Source: Papiliotrema nemorosa (taxonomy: Eukaryota; Basidiomycota; Tremellomycetes; Tremellales; Rhynchogastremaceae). Taken from it: a DNA stretch of 64,000 bases. Made by a program: the position numbers and the translations under genes. Position 1 is the stretch's first letter, and every line of letters begins with the position of its first letter. The notes beneath the pieces are model-generated. The model had not been told where the DNA came from. It saw nothing but the letters and a program-made list of their open reading frames with translations, and did no database searches. The stretch lies in the NCBI GenBank assembly GCA_032158125.1, contig JASKOT010000012.1, positions 1-64,000 on the forward strand, read 5' to 3'. Shown piece after piece: positions 36,737 to 49,370 of the stretch.

Positions 36737-37397
36737 CTAGTCAAACTTGGATCGATCGTAGTTGGCACCTCCGGCACGTCGCATCCTCTGCACGATTTCG
36801 CTCTAGAAAATGTTAGAGCCCGTCTTTCCCGGGCCGGACGACTTACCTCTTTCAGGTCTCCAGCCGTGGATGCTGAGACCTCGATGGAGTATGACCGCAG
36901 TACACTCTTGACATCCGCAAGGTGGACAGAAACCTGGAGATGTCAGTATCCCGCAAGGCCTGTAGCTTCCGCATTAGGAGAGACTCACCCTAGCCCTTCG
37001 CATGACTTTCACCTCCTCCCCGATCCAAATGACCAAAGCAAACTTTTCTCTGAAAGAGTGGTCATCGTTGGCGTACTTGACTTTGATGTAGCCAAATGAC
37101 GCTCTTTGCGGTTCCAACTTTGAGGCAAACTCCGCCAAGTCGCCAGTGCCCGTCGCGGTCAACTGGAGCGTGTTCGACTTGTCCGACTATCGTGTCAGTC
37201 ACAGCAGATCCTAGCCAGTGGATCTCACTTCGTAGTCCAGTAGTAGCCATGTGGTATCATCTTTGTGGTCCCTGATCTTTTCGTAGGCTGTATGAGTTCA
37301 GCTTCCATCGTCGGACCGCGTGTTGTGTGCGCAGAAACAGGTCAAGAACAAATCAAGACTAACCCTCAGCAATTTTGGGGTCTTTCACGTCGGCCAT
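36737..37397 (-). CDS. Coactosin (ADF-homology actin-binding protein)
   Basis: Small F-actin-binding protein of the ADF-H family. The spliced product (about 145 residues) starts MADVKDPKIAEAYEKIRDHK and continues DDTTWLLLDYESDKSNTLQL and TATGTGDLAEFASKLEPQRA. Then come SFGYIKVKYANDDHSFREKF, ALVIWIGEEVKVMRRARVSV, and a C-terminal SVLRSYSIEVSASTAGDLKE, ending NYDRSKFD. This matches coactosin almost end to end, including the WIG...VKVMRKARVS actin-contact region. Four introns interrupt it. Confidence 0.93.
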
Positions 37398-38127
37398 GAT
37401 GATTTGAGCTGGCTACAAGGGGTATATGAACAGTAATGTGGGGAGGAGAAGAAGTAGGACCAAACCAAACATAGCGATGGGACCGAGCTGTCAATGACGT
37501 TCCTGGCTGCAACCGGCAATTTGCTTCCGTCCCCTCATACCAGTCTGACATTATAGAAACGGGGCTTCCCAAGCGCAGGGTCAGACGACATGCATGGAAA
37601 GTGTGTACACCTCTGGAATGAACTCGAGGGTACGTCAAGGTCATACAAAGATTGAGAAGACGAGAAAGGATGTGCTCTTCGGACTTCCGTCTCGGCCTCT
37701 CACAGACCACCCAAGCGATGATCTTTCCCCTCGTAGTCTGTCGCTGTCGCCCTGCTACTCGACAGACAGCTGTATACATAATTATGAGACACATTCCGAC
37801 CATTAATCCTTACATTCTCAATGTTCTTGCAGCAGAAGAACGACATTCGGCATCTACGGTTACTTGCCCTATGGAGGTCGTGATCATCGGAGCTCTGTGG
37901 GAAAAAGCGGCTGAGACCCGAAGATCAGCAGAGACAGTCAACCAGGGCCACTCAGCAACAGCTTCATTACCAACTGAGAGAATCGTCAAGCCCCCTCAGA
38001 CAATTTTGAGGGCTAAAGCATGAATGAGCAATCCGATGCGATTACCCAATTGAAGGAGATAGCCGGGGTGAGTAAGGGTGTCAGCCACGGTCACAGCAAG
38101 GAGGAATAAGCCAGAGCTAGATTCGCC
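37398..38127. other. Intergenic region, no gene seen
   Basis: About 730 bases upstream of coactosin and downstream of the SRP receptor gene. The longest open frame on the + strand (ending near 38023) has no family resemblance and unlikely composition. I see no RNA gene or repeat. Confidence 0.5.
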
Positions 38128-39211
38128 CTATGCATCCCAGAGAAATCTCTTCAAGTCATCCAGACCATCGCCTTGCTCCACTTCGCTCGTTGGTTTGTGA
38201 GCATTTTTTCCCACTCTTACCATACCCAACCCACTGGCAGCCCACTCGATATCAACACCCTCTACATCCTCCCACTTGAATGGACCTCTTCCACCCCATA
38301 TCAATGTCTCGTCCTCCTCGATGTCTGCACTGTCATCAATCACCGGCTTTCGTCCAAACAATCGGGTGAAAAAGTTGCCAGACGATCTCCCCGCGACTCG
38401 GCCCAGATTCTCAATCTTGCCCCCTGCTGATCCACGAGTGGACTTGAGGCGATCCATTTCTCGAGTGACGACTGATTTGAGACGATCCACTGCTGTCTTC
38501 TTGGTCTGCTCTGGCAGATGCGGCGGTGAAGGAGACACGGGAGGGGCTGGACGTATCAGGAGATCCGCCTTGTGAGCTAGAAACAGGACCTTTGGTGGAG
38601 GCAGTGTGGGGTGGCGCAGGGCTGTCGAGGCGAGAGTGGTCAGGAGTGGGGGTATTTGCCTAATGCATGAGCATTGCCTGGACGTGCTGGATGGAGGCTT
38701 ACTCGACAATCTGACCTCCATTGCGGAGGATCCCAACAGTATCTATGACGAATACCACTGCGCTGGCCTCAGAGGTGTGCTTCTTGATCTCATCCCGTAG
38801 TCTCGGGTGCCCAGGAACATCTATCAGTCGGATAGACTTGGTCGTCGATGACTCCTCATCCGGGTTGGACAGGCTGAAAATGGTCGTGGAAGTCTGGACC
38901 GAGGTGTGTGTTTGGGGGTACGAGGATTGTGAAAGCTGCACGATCAGTCATAGGTCATCCTTGCCTTCGGGAATCAGACTCACCTGGGCAAAAAGGGCTG
39001 TCTTGCCTCCATCCGATGGCCCAACAAGTAGCACGGTAGCGGGACCGGAACGTCGGCCTATTCGAATAGCACTAGGTCGAGAGACAATGTAGGCGATCAC
39101 CAACAAGATCACACCGACGACCGCTGCGAGGAACTTGGTGTCACTCAAGATTGGGTGGACAAGGAGGTACGACAACGGCAACGCCTCGGGTGTCACTGTC
39201 GGTTCGACCAT
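38128..39211 (-). CDS. SRP102: Signal recognition particle receptor, beta subunit
   Basis: Membrane-anchored small GTPase that holds the SRP receptor alpha subunit at the ER. The start MVEPTVTPEALPLSYLLVHP is followed by one membrane helix (FLAAVVGVILLVIAYIV). GTPase motifs are G1 LLVGPSDGGKTALF, G3 IRLIDVPGHPRLRDE and G4 FLAHKADLL. VVFVIDTVGILRNGGQ and PPLLTTLASTALRH match the SRPRB core. The tail contains DRLKSVVTREMDRLKSTRGS and ends DDLKRFLWDA. A long upstream in-frame extension lacks ATG, so 39211 is the start. Three introns are inferred. Confidence 0.9.
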
Positions 39212-39700
39212 CTCGTCCTTAGGATACAGGTGGTAGAGACAAAGCACCTTCAGTCGCTGTTGTAATGAAGCAATCGGCAAGCGCCGCGAGGGAGGTCGTC
39301 ATCACGTGATTATCAACCCAAGTTCTTGGCTGCCTTTCATTCGGCTCTTGGATTCAGAGGTGCTGAGGGATGCCATAAGACACTCAGTACAGGACTTGCT
39401 AAGGGTCAATGGCGGATACCCCCTCAAAACGAAAAATGTGTCCACTGTAAGTAACAAGAATCCAATGCCGTCGGATTGTGCACCTGAAGAGCATCTTTAA
39501 TCTTGTGGACAACCTCCTTAAACACCGAAATGAGGTCTGTTCCATTTTTCGGAACGATAACACTGCCCATGCAAGGCGGAGAGAAGGGTACATGCGCAAC
39601 ATCATTTGTAACGGTCCAACATTCGTGAGGGTACTCCTTGGTTGTCACCGCGGCCGTCGGCCGTGAGCCACCGTTGACTACCTGTGCACCACACACGCTC

Positions 39701-40190
39701 CTATTGGGTAGAGCCGTAGTAAGGTTGTTGTACACCTGTCATTCAGTTTTTAAGGTCTCAGCGCTTGCTCAGCGATTGACTGACCTCGCTGAGCACCGAC
39801 GGGGGCTCCGTTGCCAACAAAGTGACCGTTGCCGAGGTAAGTGTAACCCTCGGGTCCAAAGGTCTCTTCGGCCTTGACTTTCTTGCTATAAGGTATGTCA
39901 GCAGTGAATCGTGAGCAGTATACGGGTGAAGACTGACTAGATCAACCAGAAGGCATGAATATGTCCGCTAGAATGGTCAGTAATGCGAACACGGATTCAT
40001 CTTATGTACTGACGGGAGGTATCCCTGGGTAGTCAGCTCCATTTTTCGCGCTCGTTTGAGCTGTACTCACCAAGATAGTCAGGGCGACTGAAATGGCCAG
40101 ATCCGAGCTGCAACCAGTGATGAACGCTGCAGCTGCTGGAGGAAAGATAATGGCGACGATAATGAGGAGGATATCTGAACCTTTGACCAT
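39701..40190 (-). CDS. PMP3: Plasma membrane proteolipid PMP3
   Basis: Tiny two-helix proteolipid that limits cation leak and affects membrane potential. The spliced protein starts MVKGSDILLIIVAIIFPPAA, then AAFITGCSSDLAISVALTIL, GYLP and GHIHAFWLIY, the classic family signature. The minimal family (about 55 residues) ends there. Here about 45 more follow (KKVKAEETFGPEGYTYLGNG onward), ending QQPYYGSTQ, a Gly/Tyr-rich tail seen in many basidiomycete homologues. Five exons, one of them only a few codons (GYLP), are needed, with conserved sequence at each junction. It is divergent from the ABCC gene. Confidence 0.93.
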
Positions 40191-40755
40191 GGTGAGATGT
40201 TGAAGTGAGGGATTCGAACTGGGCGCGAATTCAAGCTGTATTCTCGTTTTGCCACCCAATTCTGATCCTGTGACGTCATGAGATTTTGTGCTTGCAGAAA
40301 GGAGGTTGTCAGATAGGCGCGTGCAAACAGCACCGGGACCCGCGCCTCTTCCACCGGGACCCGTTGTTTTGCGATAAGAGAGAGCTATTTCCATTCATGT
40401 GGGGTCGCATGTGCTACCACCCCATGGCCTCTCGAGTTTCCCCCCTTGACTGGATTCGGCGGCCTTGGTCGGTCCTATGCTGCCGGACCTACTAGAGATC
40501 CTCAGCCCGAAGTAATGGACCGATACTGCATGACAGGAGAGGCCAGAAAACTCAACTTGCCAAAAGACGCAGGCGATAACGCAAGTGCGACGTGCTGGCT
40601 GATACGTGTTGCACATGCTATGCAGGATCAAAGGTGCAGGACCTTGGTCATGCTTCGATGTCCTTCTAGTTGGTCTGAGGGTGTCTAAGAGCAACAGCTC
40701 GACCGTATATAAAGACAAATCATCAGCAGCTCTTGTGAATAGTGCGCCCACAAAA
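40191..40755. promoter_or_regulatory. Divergent promoter region, PMP3 / ABCC transporter
   Basis: About 565 bases between two genes transcribed apart. A TATA box (GTATATAAAG) at 40705-40714 lies about 45 bases before the ABCC start, implying a very short leader. No gene is seen. Confidence 0.6.
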
Positions 40756-43700
40756 ATGTCGAATGGCGTCTGCGATAACGACCATACCTTTGGACCAAGC
40801 TCGAATTGCCGGACATTGGATTTCACCTTGACTTTTTCAGACTTGTGAGGATCGGCCGCGACGTGCGACTAACTTTCAGATTTCTCTCCTTCGTACCAGC
40901 GTTGATCCTCACTCTCCTGGCAATCCCTCGCATTTGGACAGTCTGCAAGAAACCTCGTCGTTTATTACATCTTCGCAAAGTCCCCCTCCTCGGTCACATT
41001 CTTCTATTCTCACGAATATCATTCGCAACATGTCTTTTGGCCGCCAACATCGCTCTGAGCGTGACATGGGCAAGGAACGATGAGCTCAGTCGAGGATATT
41101 CAGGCATTCTGGCGAATGCATTCGAGGTTGTCGCAGCGGTAAGACCCACAATTGCCCATAGCTTACTTCCAGGTCGCCATCGTCATCCTCGTGACGCTGG
41201 AGCATTTCCGGAATGCCAGACCCAGTCAGCCTGTAGCGCTGTATCTCCTCGTGACTGTCCTCCTAGTTGCGAGTCGCATACGAACCCTAGCCCTCACGTC
41301 TCTCACACTTGAACCCCTCACCCCTCTGTACATATCCCTGGGGTCCCGGGTGTGTTTATTTGTCACATTACAATTCTCGACCCGGCAGTTTCAAATCGAT
41401 GGGCACCTTCTGTCGCCTGAGCGGACAGCAGGCCTGGTCTCACGTTATCTCGTATCCTGGGTGATGCCTCTATTATGGAGAGGCTACCGCCGACCGCTTG
41501 GTATCGACGACTTGGGCACCATTGACGAGAATCTCCACTCCATTTCCACTTGGAACACTTTCAGCCCTCACTGGTCTGTTCAAGCAAAACGGGCCCGCTC
41601 CGGCGCAACCAAGCAACCTCTCGTTTGGGCATGTGTACACGCCTTTGGATCGGTGCTCGCGGCTCCGCTGTTACCGTTCCTCATCTCGAGCTTGGTGACA
41701 TTGGCACGACCACTCATCATCGGAGAAACAGTCACTTTTGTCGAATCGTACGACACTTTGGCACCCATGGCACTCTCGAAAGGCTGGGGCCTGGTCGGGG
41801 CGACCGCCCTGACATATCTCGTCTATGCCATTTCCTCTGCTCTCGCTCACGTCGCAACCCAAAGATCTGCCCTCGCTCTGAGAGGTGCATTTATGGAGGC
41901 ACTGTATCGCAAGTCACTGGTGATTCGGGTTGAGACGGCTAGGGAGATGGGTGCAGCTAAAGCGAGCAATCTCATGAGCGTCGACGTCAACGCAGTTGTG
42001 CAGACGGTGCAAGCGCTACACTCGGTCTGGACTGCGTTGGTTATGACCGCGTTGGGGCTGTATATCATTTGGACACAGATAGGAATCTCCTTTGTGAGTT
42101 GTGACGCTCGGCGCGGTACTCATGTTCCAGTTGGCCAGTGTCGGCGGAGCTGTTTTCTTCTTCGCATCGCTTCCGATCATCACCCGCAAGGTGGGAAGCA
42201 CAAGAAGTGGGTCTCAAAACTTTCCATGGAAGGAGCTCACTCCCAGCCGGCTGGGCAGAATCGACGGATAGAAGAGTCAAATTTATGGCTTCGGTCCTGC
42301 GCCACATCAAAGCCATCAAGTTGTCAGCCTACGAGCCGTCCATCATCACCACCGCCATCTCCCTGCGGAACGAGGAGATGAATGCATTCCTCAAATGGTG
42401 CAAAGAGGTCTTGATCGTGTCGACCGTGACCAACTATGTTGCCAATTTGCTCGGTCTGATTACGGTCACTACCTACACCTTGGTTTCGCTGTATTCTGGC
42501 GGGGGTATCAACACCTCGACCATCTTCACCGTGATATCCACCATTGCCCTTCTCGCCGACCCACTCCGATCTCTGGGCCAACAACTCGGCTCCATCGTAA
42601 GCGCTTGGGCTAGCTGGAAGCGAATCGAAGCATTCTTATTAGCCGAGGAGCGTGTCCTTCAAGCATCGGATAGCTCTTCGGACATCATATTACAAGATGC
42701 AGCTATTGACATCGTGCGGCTCCGTATAGACGGTTCTTTCGGTGTCAACAATGGTCCTACGCTCCTTCACGATATCAAGCTCGACATTGAGAATCCTGGC
42801 TTGTGGATGATCGTTGGCCGAGTTGGCAGTGTGAGTGCATGTCTCGACCTCCCGCTCACACCCAGGGCAAATCCGTAATGCTCCAAGCCGTGCTCTCTGA
42901 GCTGGACCTTTTGAGTGGGACATCACAGTGCTCTCTGGGCGCTGTGGGATACTGCGCCCAGGACGCATGGTTACTAAACACCTCGATCAAGGCCAACATC
43001 ACCTTTATGCATCCCTACGACGCTGCTTGGTACCGCACGGTCATCTCTGCAGTAGCGCTCGATATTGATTTGGGCATTCTACAAGACGGTGATCAGACCC
43101 TGATCTCGCATCTTTCTGGAGGTCAGCGTCAACGGTGAGTCAGCAAAGCGCAGAGGAGCCGGAGACTGATGATAGTGTCGCCCTGGCTCGAGCCGTGTAT
43201 GGCAAATTCAACAGCTACGTTCTGGACGACGTCTTCTCGGCGCTCGACGCAACTACCGAGGCGCACGTTTTTGCTTCTCTCTTCGGCTCCACGGGCTTGC
43301 TCAGGGGCAAAACTGTTATTCTCGCCACCAACCAAGTCTACCGTCTTGCTCAAGCAGACCTGATCACTTGTCTCGAGGCAGGCCGGATCGTAGAGCAGGG
43401 TGATTATTCCACATTGCTGGCGCAAGGTGGCACCCTCTCCAAGTTGATCAAGGAATACACCACTGGCAGTAAAGCGCAAGAGCAAGAGAAAGCACTAGCT
43501 CCTGCCCAAGAGGCAGAAGGGGCCAACGATGATGCCAAGTCGGATCTGTCAGGTGGAAGAGAGACTAGTGCGCAAGGAAGTGTACGATGGTCCACGTATG
43601 GTTTGTACCTGAAAAGTATGGGCTGGGGTCACGCTTCAATCTGTGAGTTAGCCTCACGCAATCTCAGCATCGCTGATACATTACTCAGGGTTCTCAATGA

Positions 43701-45858
43701 TTGTTGTGACGGAAATCATACAAACCTGTATCAACATTTACCTTCAAGCCTGGACGACTGCTCTGAAACCAGAGTCACCACATAGTGCTTACGGCTCTTT
43801 CCTGGGTGGGTATGCAGGCATGCAACTCGGCTTTTTGCTTGCGTTCTGTATTGCAATTTTCAGCGCGTACCTATACGCTCACCCAATCGTCAGTCGGACA
43901 TTGCACGAACTGCAGATCCAGGGCCTTATGGGGTGAGTAAAGCGATTTTGGCAGTGCTGCAAATAGGTAATCGTGCAGAGTATCGCTCGACTACTTTGGC
44001 AGTCGACCCATAGGTCAGATGATCAATCGATTCAATTCGGACCTCAACATGAGTGGGTTGTCTTTTGATTCTGAGTACGTGATTGTTGACTTAAAGTCGA
44101 TATGACTCTGCCTAACCATGCGGTGAATACGATTTACTCTGCGGCTCAAGTCATCGGCAGTTGTATCTTGATCATCGTGACTGGTCCTTACGTGAGTCCA
44201 AGGGTACATAGCTCATGCTGAAACCCAGATGGCGGCTGTAGTGGTAGTCACTGGTATTGTCATGGTACTTTTGCAGCGCTTCTACGTCCGAGCAGGACGA
44301 GAACTTCGACGATTGGATCTAACTTCAAAATCTCCGTGAGCATCCTCCCGCAAAACACACGTCTTGAGAGTTCATTATCAGGATATACACGCTCTTCACC
44401 GAAACGTGAGCATGATGCTCACCGAGAGGATGATCGAAGCTGACGAGCAGGATCGATCCGGCTGGTTTACGAACCGTTCGAGCGATGCGAGCGGAGACTG
44501 TATGCAAGCGAATGTTGACTAATCGAGCAACGAAATCGCAGTTCCCAGCTTGTGCGTTGAATCACCTTTATCTGTGCTTTGTCTTATTCTTCAGGGCTGC
44601 TCATGGTGATTATGAAGTGGCTTGAATTAGCTCTGAACATCTGCGGTAGGTCTTCTTGTGTCTTGGGTCACTGCTCTGACCAGAAGTGGCGGGCATCAAC
44701 TTGTTTTTGGTACTGCTCGCTGTGTGGAAACGCGACTCGATCAGCTCCGGTGTGCTTGCTGTTGCCATGACCCTGGCTGCGGGGATGACCTTTGACCTGA
44801 TGATTCTCGTTATAGAATGGACCAGTAAGCCGGATTGCTTCTGCTGCTTGAGACCGCCTCTGACACACAGATGTGGAGATCTGTATCACGTCTGTCGAGC
44901 GGATCCAGGAATACATCGAGCTGCCACGCGAGGAGACTATCCCTTCCACGTCCGACCAATGGCTCAATCACGGCTCTATCCGTCTACTCAAGGTCTCAGC
45001 TCGGTATGGTCCTGATCTTCCATTAGCTTTGTCAAATGTCAGCTTTGCCGTAAAACCCGGTCAGAGGGTCGGTATATGCGGTCGGAGTGGATCCGGGAAG
45101 AGCACTCTTCTGGGTGTACTCTGGAGAATGATCGGTATAGAGGAAGAAGGGGAGATTCTAGTGGACGGAGTGGATATCCGTGACTTGTCATTACACGACT
45201 ATCGAAGTGCCATGAGCATCGTACCTCAGGGTGAGTTCATCGAGGAGTTGAAGAAAGCGATACTAACAAGCAGATCCGCTCCTGCTTGAACTGACATTGC
45301 GGGAGAATCTGGATCCAGAAGGTAAACATACCGATGCCGAATTGTGGGAAGCCCTCGATAAGAGTCATGTGAGATTTCGACCACGAAAATCGCTAATGTA
45401 CAGCTCAAGTCACATGTCGAGGCGCTGGATCTCAAGCTTGATCAAGTCATGTCAGGCGATGAAGGTGTCTTTTCCCGTGGACAACGTCAACTCCTCGCGT
45501 TAGCCCGGGCTCTCCTCCGTCAACGCCACATTCTCGCTCTAGATGGTGAGTCTTTGAGGTTCAGTAGGAGCCTAAGATTATCGCTGATTTCCCAGAGGCC
45601 ACATCGTCCATCGACGCAGAGACCGACGCGGCCATCCAGAATACCATCAGAACATACTTTGACAATGCGACTGTGCTCACTGTGGCTCATCGCATCTCCA
45701 CCATCATCGACTACGACGTCATCATCGTCATGGATCAAGGAAAAGTGTTGGAAATGGGTGATCCGGGAATGTTGATAGAGCAAAAGGGGGCTTTCTGGAA
45801 GTTGGCAGTGGAAAGTGGGGCGATTTCAGCAGAGTTAGGACAGGGAAGTGGGCAGTAG
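40756..45858 (+). CDS. ABCC-family (MRP/YCF1-like) full ABC transporter with TMD0
   Basis: Large multidrug-resistance-protein type ABC transporter. Start MSNGVCDNDHTFGPSSNCRT; a 35-base intron leads to FLSFVPALILTLLAI. A hydrophobic N-terminal domain (TMD0, about 40.9-41.4 kb) precedes the ABCC linker (SWVMPLLWRGYRRPLGIDDL). TMD1 follows, then NBD1 with GRVGSGKSVMLQAVLSEL, YCAQDAWLLNTSIKANITF, LSGGQRQRVALARAVYGKF and DDVFSALDA. TMD2 contains GRELRRLDLTSKSPIYTLFT and ETIDPAGLRTVRAM. NBD2 has GICGRSGSGKSTLLGVLWRM, MSIVPQ, FSRGQRQLLALARALLRQ and a C-terminal AHRISTIIDYDVIIVMDQGK. It ends LGQGSGQ. Substrate is unknown; ABCC members carry glutathione conjugates, metals or drugs, often into the vacuole. 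The many small introns at 43.6-45.6 kb make exact exons approximate. Confidence 0.88.
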
Positions 45859-45968
45859 CTTGTTATAGACTGCTGTGCTTGGCTCGAGTTTCGGGTGCCA
45901 TATGTAAATTATTCTAGACTACACACGGGATCGTGCGAGAGAATGCATGGTAAATGGTAATATCTAGC

Positions 45969-48911
45969 TCACTTTCCTCCACTCTGCTGCCACGCAAGAT
46001 ACGCCTCATGAGCCTTCTCTTGGATTTTGATATCCTTCACAAACTTCTTACTAGCACTCTTGCTAATCTCCTTTCCTTCGCCATCATGCGTTGGTAAACC
46101 CGTCTCATCCCACTGGGAATACAGTCCTTCAGCGACATTGGGAGGTCGGTACATTTCACTAGGCGGGACCCTGCCCTTTTCAAGGGTAGCTATCCTCTTT
46201 GCTTCTGCGGCTGCGGCAGTGGCTGCCTTCTTGGCGGCTTTATCAGCTGCCGCTTGAGCTTTCTCCTCTCGTTGCCGTATGAGAACAGCGGGGTCGACCA
46301 GCTTATACAGCGCGCTTCCATCTATCATGAGCTGTGATCTAGTCCCAGTGGAGGAATCTCACCCGCGCCTTGACCGTCATCGAGCTGGACACCGAGGTTG
46401 ACCAAATCTTGATCTCGGAATCTATCGCAAAGCGCCAAAATGTCCTTGGACGATCCTCCACCGATAGCAATCTTCCTCACGTCGTCACGGAAAGAGGAGA
46501 TGGCCCTGATGTATTTATCCAAATGCGCGTCGAGCTTTTCTTGAGCAACATTCCCAAAGACAATCGCGAAGACTCACATCGACCGCCCCGCCAATTTCTC
46601 CAGCCTTGCCCCAGCCTATGCTGGCTGAATCACCCTCGCCCAGTCCAAACATTCTCAACATGCGCGTGATCCACAACGCTATCGTTTCGAGGACTCCAAC
46701 ATTGTAGGTAGTGGACGCAGAGATGTATCGATTCGTCTTGCCTATCAGGTCGATCAAGACTGCAATGGCTGAAGGGGTGTTGAAAGAGTCGCAGAGGGCA
46801 ACCCGGAAGTCGTCCTGTGCCTTGTGAAGCCTGCTTGTCAGCTGCTACGTCGTCGACTCGAGCGTTTGCTCACTCTTCCATCAGAGCCTTCTCGGTCTCG
46901 TCATAATGATGCTTGCCGTCTGCTGATGGTCCACCTGCGCCGGCCTGCCGTATCCTTGCCACGACATTGGTGAAAAAGTTGTCTATCGTCTCCTCCTTTG
47001 CTCTGACGTCTAATATCAAATCCTTCCTGAAGTCCATTTTGGCGTTCCATGTTTGTAACATGAACGCCAATCGAAGTTGTCGGGCAGAGTAGTCTCGAAG
47101 TGCATCCTGAGATTTTAGCGAGATACGCCTCGAAAGACTCACATCAATTGTGATGAAGTTTTTGAGCGACTTGCTCATCTTCAGGCCCTCAATGTGGAGA
47201 TGGCCCGTGTGTAAAAAGTAGTTGACCCATTGGCGGCATCCGTGGTACGCCTGATAGGTAAATAGACTGCACTGCAAAGGCACGCATGGACTGACCTCCG
47301 CCTGAGCAAGCTCATTGTCATGATGCGGGAACATCAAGTCAACACCACCGGAGTGTATATCCATCCCTCGACCCAGCACTTCACTCGCCATGACCGAGCA
47401 TTCGATGTGCCATCCCGGTCTACCCTCTCCCCACGGTGACGGCCAAGCCGGCTCTCCAGGTTTACTCTTTGCTTTCCACAATGCAAAGTCTGCAGCCTGC
47501 CTCTTGCCTTGAGAACCGGTCAAAGCGCCTTATGGTGAGCATGCAATTAGGTGCAGCTCGCTCCAACTTACCTTCACCTTCGTCCAACAGCTTCTTGTTG
47601 CCCTTTGATCCTGGCTGAAGCTTTGCATACTCGTGTCTGAATCCATCTCCGTCTGCTCCCTCAAACTTGTTCACGTCGAACCATATGCTTCCGCCTCCTT
47701 CGTATGCAAAGCCGTTCTGTACGATCTGCTCCACAAATTTGACAATTTCCGGGACGTATTCAGAGACTCGAGTGATAGTATCCGGTCGGAGAATGTGCAA
47801 TCTGTCCATGTCCTCGAAATACTTGCCCTCCCAATATGATGCCAAAGACCTGGAGACGGCAATGGGGTCCGCAACGGTATGACCGAGCTAGACATCAGGT
47901 CATGTCTCGATAAACCTCCAGGAACGTACGGTTTCACCTAAGTAAGGTCCTAGGACGTCCGCAGCTCCGTCTACCAGATCTTTGACACCTTCCACACCTG
48001 TTTCCCCACTGGCCAGACGTTTCTCCGCTGTTCTGATCGCGGCACTAGACTTGGAAAGGCTAGAAAGGTACATGGCAAACTTCTCTTCCTTCTCCCGCGC
48101 CGACTTTGCCCATTCGGGATCCGCTGTGTCTTTGGCCAAGATGGCGTCGAAATGATCCAGGCCGTCAGAGTTGGGCGATGGGGCCTCAACAGGAGTAGGG
48201 AGGGATTTGAGAAGTTTCCTCTGAACGTATTGGCTGAAGGCTGTTTGGGCAGTCTGGATGAGGGCGGAGTCGAGGTTGGGATTTGAGCTGATTGTCTCCG
48301 CCAAAAGGTGAGACTCCCTCGCTCGGAGAATGATCTGACAGTCAGAGCGTCAAACTGAAAAGTCCATGGGGTGCTCACCTTGTCGTCAATGTCGGTAATG
48401 TTCATGACGAAATTCACATCGTATCCAAAATAGTCTCTCAATATCCTTCGCACAATGTCTTGTGTCAAGTAGTTTCTGCACCTTAATATTGTCACAAGAT
48501 CCTCTTGAGATCAAGTGCCCACCTAGCGTGACCCATGTGTGAGGAGTCATAAACTGTAGGACCACAATTGTACCAATCCACCCGTCTTCCTTTTGTAGGT
48601 ACGAATTCTTCCTATCCCCGTCAACATTGCAGCTTTATCGAGGGGAATGAGCTCACCTTGGTCCGAGTGAGCGAGTTGTAGACCTTCAACACAGGCTCTT
48701 GGACCTCCCTGACTGGCCTGACCCATTCTGGTATGGTAGATCCAGACGCCTTGGGCAGTTCGACCGGGGTTGTCATGGTGAATGACCTTTCGAGCCGAAT
48801 TGGGTTGTACAGCGGGTCAAGGGGCAGATACGGCTTGTACCTTGATTGAGTCTTGAAGGAGCGACGAATGGAACGTGTAGATTGTCTGATTACCGCTTGG
48901 GTCAAGAGCAT
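45969..48911 (-). CDS. CRS1: Cysteinyl-tRNA synthetase, likely dual cytosolic/mitochondrial
   Basis: Class I synthetase charging tRNA-Cys. The zinc/HIGH region reads [20 protein letters not shown], followed by [15 protein letters not shown]. Further markers are [34 protein letters not shown] and the KMSKSLKN loop ([15 protein letters not shown]). The C-terminal extension is Ala/Lys/Glu-rich with [20 protein letters not shown] and ends WQQSGGK, as in eukaryotic cytosolic CysRS. The first ATG (48911) opens an Arg/Ser-rich 45-residue extension ([20 protein letters not shown]) that looks like a mitochondrial presequence. The second in-frame ATG (48776, [12 protein letters not shown]) would give the cytosolic form. 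About eight introns are present. Confidence 0.92.
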
Positions 48912-49370
48912 GCAGTAGAAAGGGAGCTCAAAACTCTTCGAGGTAGATGGGACCAGCTATCCTTGAGTCGACAGACCGGATTTTGCCCATATCATGTGCG
49001 GAGATCGCCGCCCGTTCGTTCCCCCTCCATCGGTGCAATTGGGCTCTTCATGTGAGTACGCAGGTGGGCTGCATGACTGCAGTTGGCATACGCGGTCTAG
49101 CCAATGTTACGTTTCATGCTTAGAACATCTCGACGGGACGCAAACATGCAAATAATGACGGGCCGAAGATGGACGCGCCTATTCGCGTCGATCAACCTGA
49201 AACACGTTGAACATGCACGCCTAATTTCAATATGCCACCTCCACGCGTCAGCGATCTTGCATCCAACCTGCACCAAAATCAACCTATATACTGACGACCC
49301 TTTGACGACCTTCTCCTCCCGCTCTCCTGCGCGGTGATACTTCCATTACGTCTTTCTCGAGTGTCCCGAC
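48912..49370. promoter_or_regulatory. Divergent intergenic region, CysRS / p24
   Basis: About 460 bases between genes transcribed apart; both promoters should lie here. No TATA box near the usual distance was found and no gene is seen. Confidence 0.45.

Noticed and set aside
37652..38023. Plus-strand open frame of about 120 codons
   Set aside because: Unlikely amino-acid composition, no promoter or splice support, lies in the coactosin promoter side.
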